Assembly: GCF_963378085.1 (NCBI RefSeq)
Contig: NZ_OY726395.1
Coordinates: 1,736,001-1,800,000, forward strand
DNA length: 64,000 bases
From: Mycolicibacterium sp. MU0050
Lineage (GTDB): Bacteria > Actinomycetota > Actinomycetes > Mycobacteriales > Mycobacteriaceae
Direction of reading: 5' to 3'
The position numbers and the translations under genes were made by a program. The notes under the pieces were generated by a model. It was not told the origin of the DNA. It did no database searches and worked only from the letters and a program-made list of their open reading frames with translations. Positions 60,913 to 64,000 of the stretch are shown here, piece after piece; position 1 is the first letter of the stretch, and each line of letters starts with the position of its first letter.

Positions 60913-62994
60913 ATGACCGCAACCCGGCCCGCATCCCGTCCTGCGCGGGCGCGGTCGTTGCAGCCCGCCGAGATGGCCCAGTCCGCGGTGATGGCTGCGT
61001 TGTGTGCGGCCTGCGCGGTGATCGCCGTCATCGTCCCGTTCGCGCAGAGCGTCGCCCTGCTCGGGATGGTGCCCATGGGGTTGCTCGCCTACCGCTACCG
61101 GCTGCGCGCCCTGATCGCCGCGGCGTTCGCGGGCGGCGCGATCGCCTTCCTGGTCGCCGGCCTCGGCGGCTTCATGACGGTCATGATCTGCGCCTACATC
61201 GGCGGCCTCACCGGCATCGTCAAACGCAAGGGACGCGGGGTGCTGACCGTGCTGGGCACCAGCATGATCGCGGGCCTGGCGTTCGGCCTGTTCGTGGTGG
61301 TGGCGCTGCTCGGGCTGTCCCGGCTGCGGGTGCTGATCTTCGACACCATCACCGCCAACGCCACCGGCCTGGCCCGCTTCAACGAGTCCGCGGCCCGGTT
61401 CACGGACTGGTTGGGGATTCCGCCGTTCACCTGGTTGGGCGACGGGCTGGCCGCGACGGCGGACCCGATCCGCGACGTGGTGGAGTGGGGCCTGCGGTAC
61501 TGGCCGCTGCTGGTGTGTGGCTACGCGGTGGGGTCCATCATGGTGACCTCGCTGATCGGCTGGTGGGTGCTGTCCCGGGTGCTCGAACAGCTTCGCGGCA
61601 TCCCCGACGTCCACAAGCTGGAGACCCCTGACCCCGGGCCCCCCGGCCCGCTGCCGGTGCAGCTGCGCGACGTCCGGTTCCGTTACCCGGGCGCCGAGCA
61701 CGACGCGCTGGCCCCGATCAGCCTCGACATCGACGTCGGCGAGCACATCGCGGTCACCGGCGCCAACGGTTCGGGCAAGACCACCCTGATGTTGCTGCTC
61801 GCCGGCCGCGAACCCAGCTCCGGCACCGTGGCGCGGCCGGGTGCGGTCGCACTCGGCGAGGCCAACGGCACCTCGGTGGTGCTGCAGCACCCCGAAAGCC
61901 AGGTGCTCGGGACCCGCGTCGCCGACGACGTGGTGTGGGGGCTGCCGCCCGGCCGCGAGGTCGACGTCGAAGCCCTGCTCGAGGAGGTCGGCCTGGGCGG
62001 CATGGGGGAGCGCGACACCGGCGGCCTGTCCGGCGGCGAACTGCAACGCCTGGCCGTGGCCGGCGCGCTGGCGCGGAACCCGTCGCTGCTGATCGCCGAC
62101 GAGGTGACCTCGATGGTCGATCAGGCCGGCCGCGACGCCCTGCTCGAATTGCTGTCGGGCCTGACCCAGCGGCACCCGATGAGCGTGCTGCAGATCACCC
62201 ACTACGCCGGGGAGGCCGAATCTGCCAACCGTGTCGTGAGCCTGTCCGATTCCCTGGACAACACCGACATGGTCGGCACCGCCGCGCCCGGCACCACCCC
62301 ACCGCTCGAGGCCGCCGCCACCACCCCGGTGATCGAGTTCGACCACGTCAGCCACGAATATGGGGCGGGTACGCCGTGGGCCAAGACGGCGCTGCGCGAT
62401 ATCAGCTTCACCGTGCACGAGGGCGACGGCGTCCTCATCCACGGCGGCAACGGTTCCGGCAAGTCCACCCTGGCGTGGATCATGGCCGGCCTGATCACCC
62501 CCACCTGCGGCGCGGTGCGGGTGGACGGCAAACCGGCCGCCGAGCAGTCCGGCGAGGTGGCGGTCGCCTTTCAGGCCGCGCGTCTGCAGCTGCTGCGGCC
62601 CCGGGTGGACCTCGAGGTCGCCTCGGCCGCGGGGTTCGAACCCGGTGACCACGACCGGGTGGTCGCCGCGCTGGCGCGGGTCGGTCTCGACGCGGCGTTG
62701 GCGCGCCGGCGCATCGACCAACTCTCCGGCGGTCAGATGCGCCGGGTGGTCCTCGCGGGCCTGCTCGCCCGCTCACCGCGGGTGCTGATCCTCGATGAGC
62801 CGCTGGCCGGCGTGGACGCCGCCAATCAACGAAACCTGTTGGTGTTGCTGGAGGATCTGCGCCGCGAGACCGGCCTGACGGTGGTGGTGATCTCGCACGA
62901 CTTCGTCGGCCTCGAAGGGCTGTGCCCCCGCACTCTGCACCTCAAGGACGGCGCGCTGGAACCCGCGGCGCAATCGGCGAAGGAACTGTCATGA
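60913..62994 (+). CDS. ECF transporter: S component fused to two ATPases (S-A-A')
   Basis: 693 residues. Membrane S-like part about 20-215 with six helices (DUF2232-like substrate binder), then two ABC ATPases: Walker [10 protein letters not shown] near 284 with signature LSGGELQ near 374, and GGNGSGKST near 512 with LSGGQMRR near 602. With EcfT this makes a complete energy-coupling-factor importer; substrate unknown (vitamin or metal). ATG 60913 with -10-like CAGAAT six bases before it suggests a leaderless transcript. Start overlap ATGA with ecfT at the other end. Confidence 0.9.
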   Translation: MTATRPASRPARARSLQPAEMAQSAVMAALCAACAVIAVIVPFAQSVALLGMVPMGLLAYRYRLRALIAAAFAGGAIAFLVAGLGGFMTVMICAYIGGLTGIVKRKGRGVLTVLGTSMIAGLAFGLFVVVALLGLSRLRVLIFDTITANATGLARFNESAARFTDWLGIPPFTWLGDGLAATADPIRDVVEWGLRYWPLLVCGYAVGSIMVTSLIGWWVLSRVLEQLRGIPDVHKLETPDPGPPGPLPVQLRDVRFRYPGAEHDALAPISLDIDVGEHIAVTGANGSGKTTLMLLLAGREPSSGTVARPGAVALGEANGTSVVLQHPESQVLGTRVADDVVWGLPPGREVDVEALLEEVGLGGMGERDTGGLSGGELQRLAVAGALARNPSLLIADEVTSMVDQAGRDALLELLSGLTQRHPMSVLQITHYAGEAESANRVVSLSDSLDNTDMVGTAAPGTTPPLEAAATTPVIEFDHVSHEYGAGTPWAKTALRDISFTVHEGDGVLIHGGNGSGKSTLAWIMAGLITPTCGAVRVDGKPAAEQSGEVAVAFQAARLQLLRPRVDLEVASAAGFEPGDHDRVVAALARVGLDAALARRRIDQLSGGQMRRVVLAGLLARSPRVLILDEPLAGVDAANQRNLLVLLEDLRRETGLTVVVISHDFVGLEGLCPRTLHLKDGALEPAAQSAKELS

Positions 62995-63830
62995 CGGCAT
63001 CGACCAAACGCCAGCGACGCCCGGTCGTGCTCCTGCGCCCGGTGCCCGGCACGTCGCCGATTCACGAATTGTGGGCCGGCACCAAGCTGCTCGTGGTCTT
63101 CACGCTCTCGGTGCTGCTCACGTTCTTCCCGGGCTGGGTGCCCATCGTCGGGGTGGGCGTGCTGGTGCTGGTGGCGATCCGGCTGGCGCGCATCTCCCGC
63201 GGTGTTCTGCCCACCATCCCGTGGTGGTTGTGGCTGCTGCTCGCGTTCGGGGCGCTGACCGCGGCCCTGGGGGCCGGCAGCCCCGAAGTGACGATCGGCT
63301 CGGTGGAGCTGGGCCTGGGCGGCCTGCTGAACTTCACCCGCATCACCCTGCTGGCGGTGGTCCTGCTGGGTCTGTGCATGTTGGTGTCCTGGACGACGAA
63401 TGTCTCCGACATCGCGCCTGCGATCGCCACCCTGGGCCGCCCGTTCAAGAAGTTGCGCCTCCCGGTCGACGACTGGGCGGTGGCCACCGCGCTCGCGTTG
63501 CGCTCGTTCCCGATGCTGCTCGACGAGTTCCGGGTGCTGTATGCGGCGCGCAGGTTACGGCCGCGGCCATACTTCCCGCGGCGAATGCGGCTGCGCCGGC
63601 TCGGTTTCGAACTCGTCGACATGCTGGCGGCGGCCATCACGGTGGCCCTGCGCCGCGGCGACGAGATGGGCGACGCGATCACCGCCCGCGGCGGCACGGG
63701 TCAGTTCTCCGCGAGCAAGGGCCGGTTCCGCCGCCGCGACGCGGTGGCCCTCGCGATCGTGTTCACCTTCTGTGCGGCGGCGATGGCGTCGGAACTGTTC
63801 GTGATGGGGACCAGCCCGGGCCGCGCCTGA
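62991..63830 (+). CDS. ecfT: ECF transporter transmembrane component EcfT
   Basis: 279 residues. Four to five hydrophobic helices and the two cytoplasmic coupling motifs of Ecf[23 protein letters not shown] near 185 and [11 protein letters not shown] near 220 (the Ala-Arg-Gly loops contacting the ATPases). ATG overlaps the upstream stop (ATGA). It links the S and A domains of the preceding protein. Confidence 0.92.
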   Translation: MTASTKRQRRPVVLLRPVPGTSPIHELWAGTKLLVVFTLSVLLTFFPGWVPIVGVGVLVLVAIRLARISRGVLPTIPWWLWLLLAFGALTAALGAGSPEVTIGSVELGLGGLLNFTRITLLAVVLLGLCMLVSWTTNVSDIAPAIATLGRPFKKLRLPVDDWAVATALALRSFPMLLDEFRVLYAARRLRPRPYFPRRMRLRRLGFELVDMLAAAITVALRRGDEMGDAITARGGTGQFSASKGRFRRRDAVALAIVFTFCAAAMASELFVMGTSPGRA

Positions 63831-63848
63831 CGGGGCCGCCGTCGCCCG

Positions 63849-63870
63849 CGGATGAGAGCTCTCTCATCCG
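63849..63870. promoter_or_regulatory. 22-bp inverted repeat upstream of the last gene
   Basis: CGGATGAGAG-CT-CTCTCATCCG: 10-bp arms with a 2-bp centre, followed by GGTTTCATCT. Lies 19 bp after ecfT and 42 bp before the next ATG. It could be a terminator for the ECF operon (T-poor) or an operator of the following gene. Confidence 0.5.
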
Positions 63871-63912
63871 GGTTTCATCTCCAACACCGCCAGGCCGGTC
63901 AGGGTGGAAGAC

Positions 63913-64000
63913 ATGTCCGTCCCCGCCCTGGAACTGCTGCTGGGGCCGGACGCCGCCGCCATTCTCGCGGCCGCCGCCGGCGCCTACGACGCGGACCTGA
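63913..64000 (+). CDS. Start of an unidentified gene (truncated by window end)
   Basis: Only 29 codons are visible from ATG 63913, with GGTGGAAG about five bases upstream. The N-terminus (MSVPALELLLGPDAAAILAA) is Ala/Leu-rich, helical-looking and without a recognisable motif, so no function can be given. Confidence 0.55.
   Translation, partial: MSVPALELLLGPDAAAILAAAAGAYDADL

Overview
The window reads as high-GC (roughly 70%) mycobacterial chromosome, most like a rapid grower (Mycolicibacterium). Evidence: a complete mycobactin locus (mbtA to mbtH), tandem IdeR-type iron boxes, mycobacterial gene order (hrcA-dnaJ2-rsmE-phoH-ybeY-corC-era; recO-uppS-zur-smtB-glyS; dgt-dnaG-tRNA-Asn; ECF transporter with MarR), frequent GTG starts, 4-nt ATGA/GTGA gene overlaps, and many apparently leaderless starts. 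All identifications were made by reading protein motifs; no database search was run.

Region 1 (1-2673): the 5' part of the sulfite reductase gene nirA (minus strand), preceded by a short polycysteine leader ORF and a hairpin that hides the nirA ribosome-binding site, then hemW. Region 2 (2680-29559): siderophore locus. mbtA and an iterative polyketide synthase run left from a divergent promoter carrying two IdeR-like boxes. mbtB, a separate thioesterase gene, mbtC, mbtD, mbtE, mbtF, mbtG and mbtH run right as one tightly coupled operon. The 1,731-residue polyketide synthase has the KS-AT-DH-KR-ACP layout and signature motif of 6-methylsalicylate synthases and lies just downstream of mbtA; no salicylate synthase gene (mbtI) is in the window. 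The inferred product is a mycobactin capped by 6-methylsalicylate instead of salicylate. This is the most interesting feature of the window.

Region 3 (29667-43148): housekeeping genes: an uncharacterised ORF, hrcA-dnaJ2-rsmE, a degenerate GGDEF membrane protein, phoH-ybeY-corC-era, two tandem secreted CAP-domain proteins, an amidase, recO-uppS and a small conserved gene. Region 4 (43157-49165): zinc regulators smtB-zur with a palindromic operator, a SIMPL-domain gene, glyS, and three consecutive membrane-anchored PknH-type sensor-domain proteins without kinases. Region 5 (49176-58534): DUF1206 and TPM-domain membrane proteins, dgt, dnaG, two small secreted paralogues, tRNA-Asn, and an acyl-CoA oxidase-like flavoprotein. 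Region 6 (58630-64000): VIT1-family transporter, phytase-like secreted protein, marR with a divergent operator, a fused ECF transporter (S-A-A') with its T subunit, and the start of one more gene cut by the window edge.

The genes link iron acquisition (mbt), siroheme/Fe-S sulfite reduction (nirA), heme handling (hemW) and zinc sensing (smtB-zur). This is largely inherited mycobacterial gene order rather than a recently acquired island. The only clear departures are the methylsalicylate synthase, the split thioesterase, and a few small paralogue expansions.
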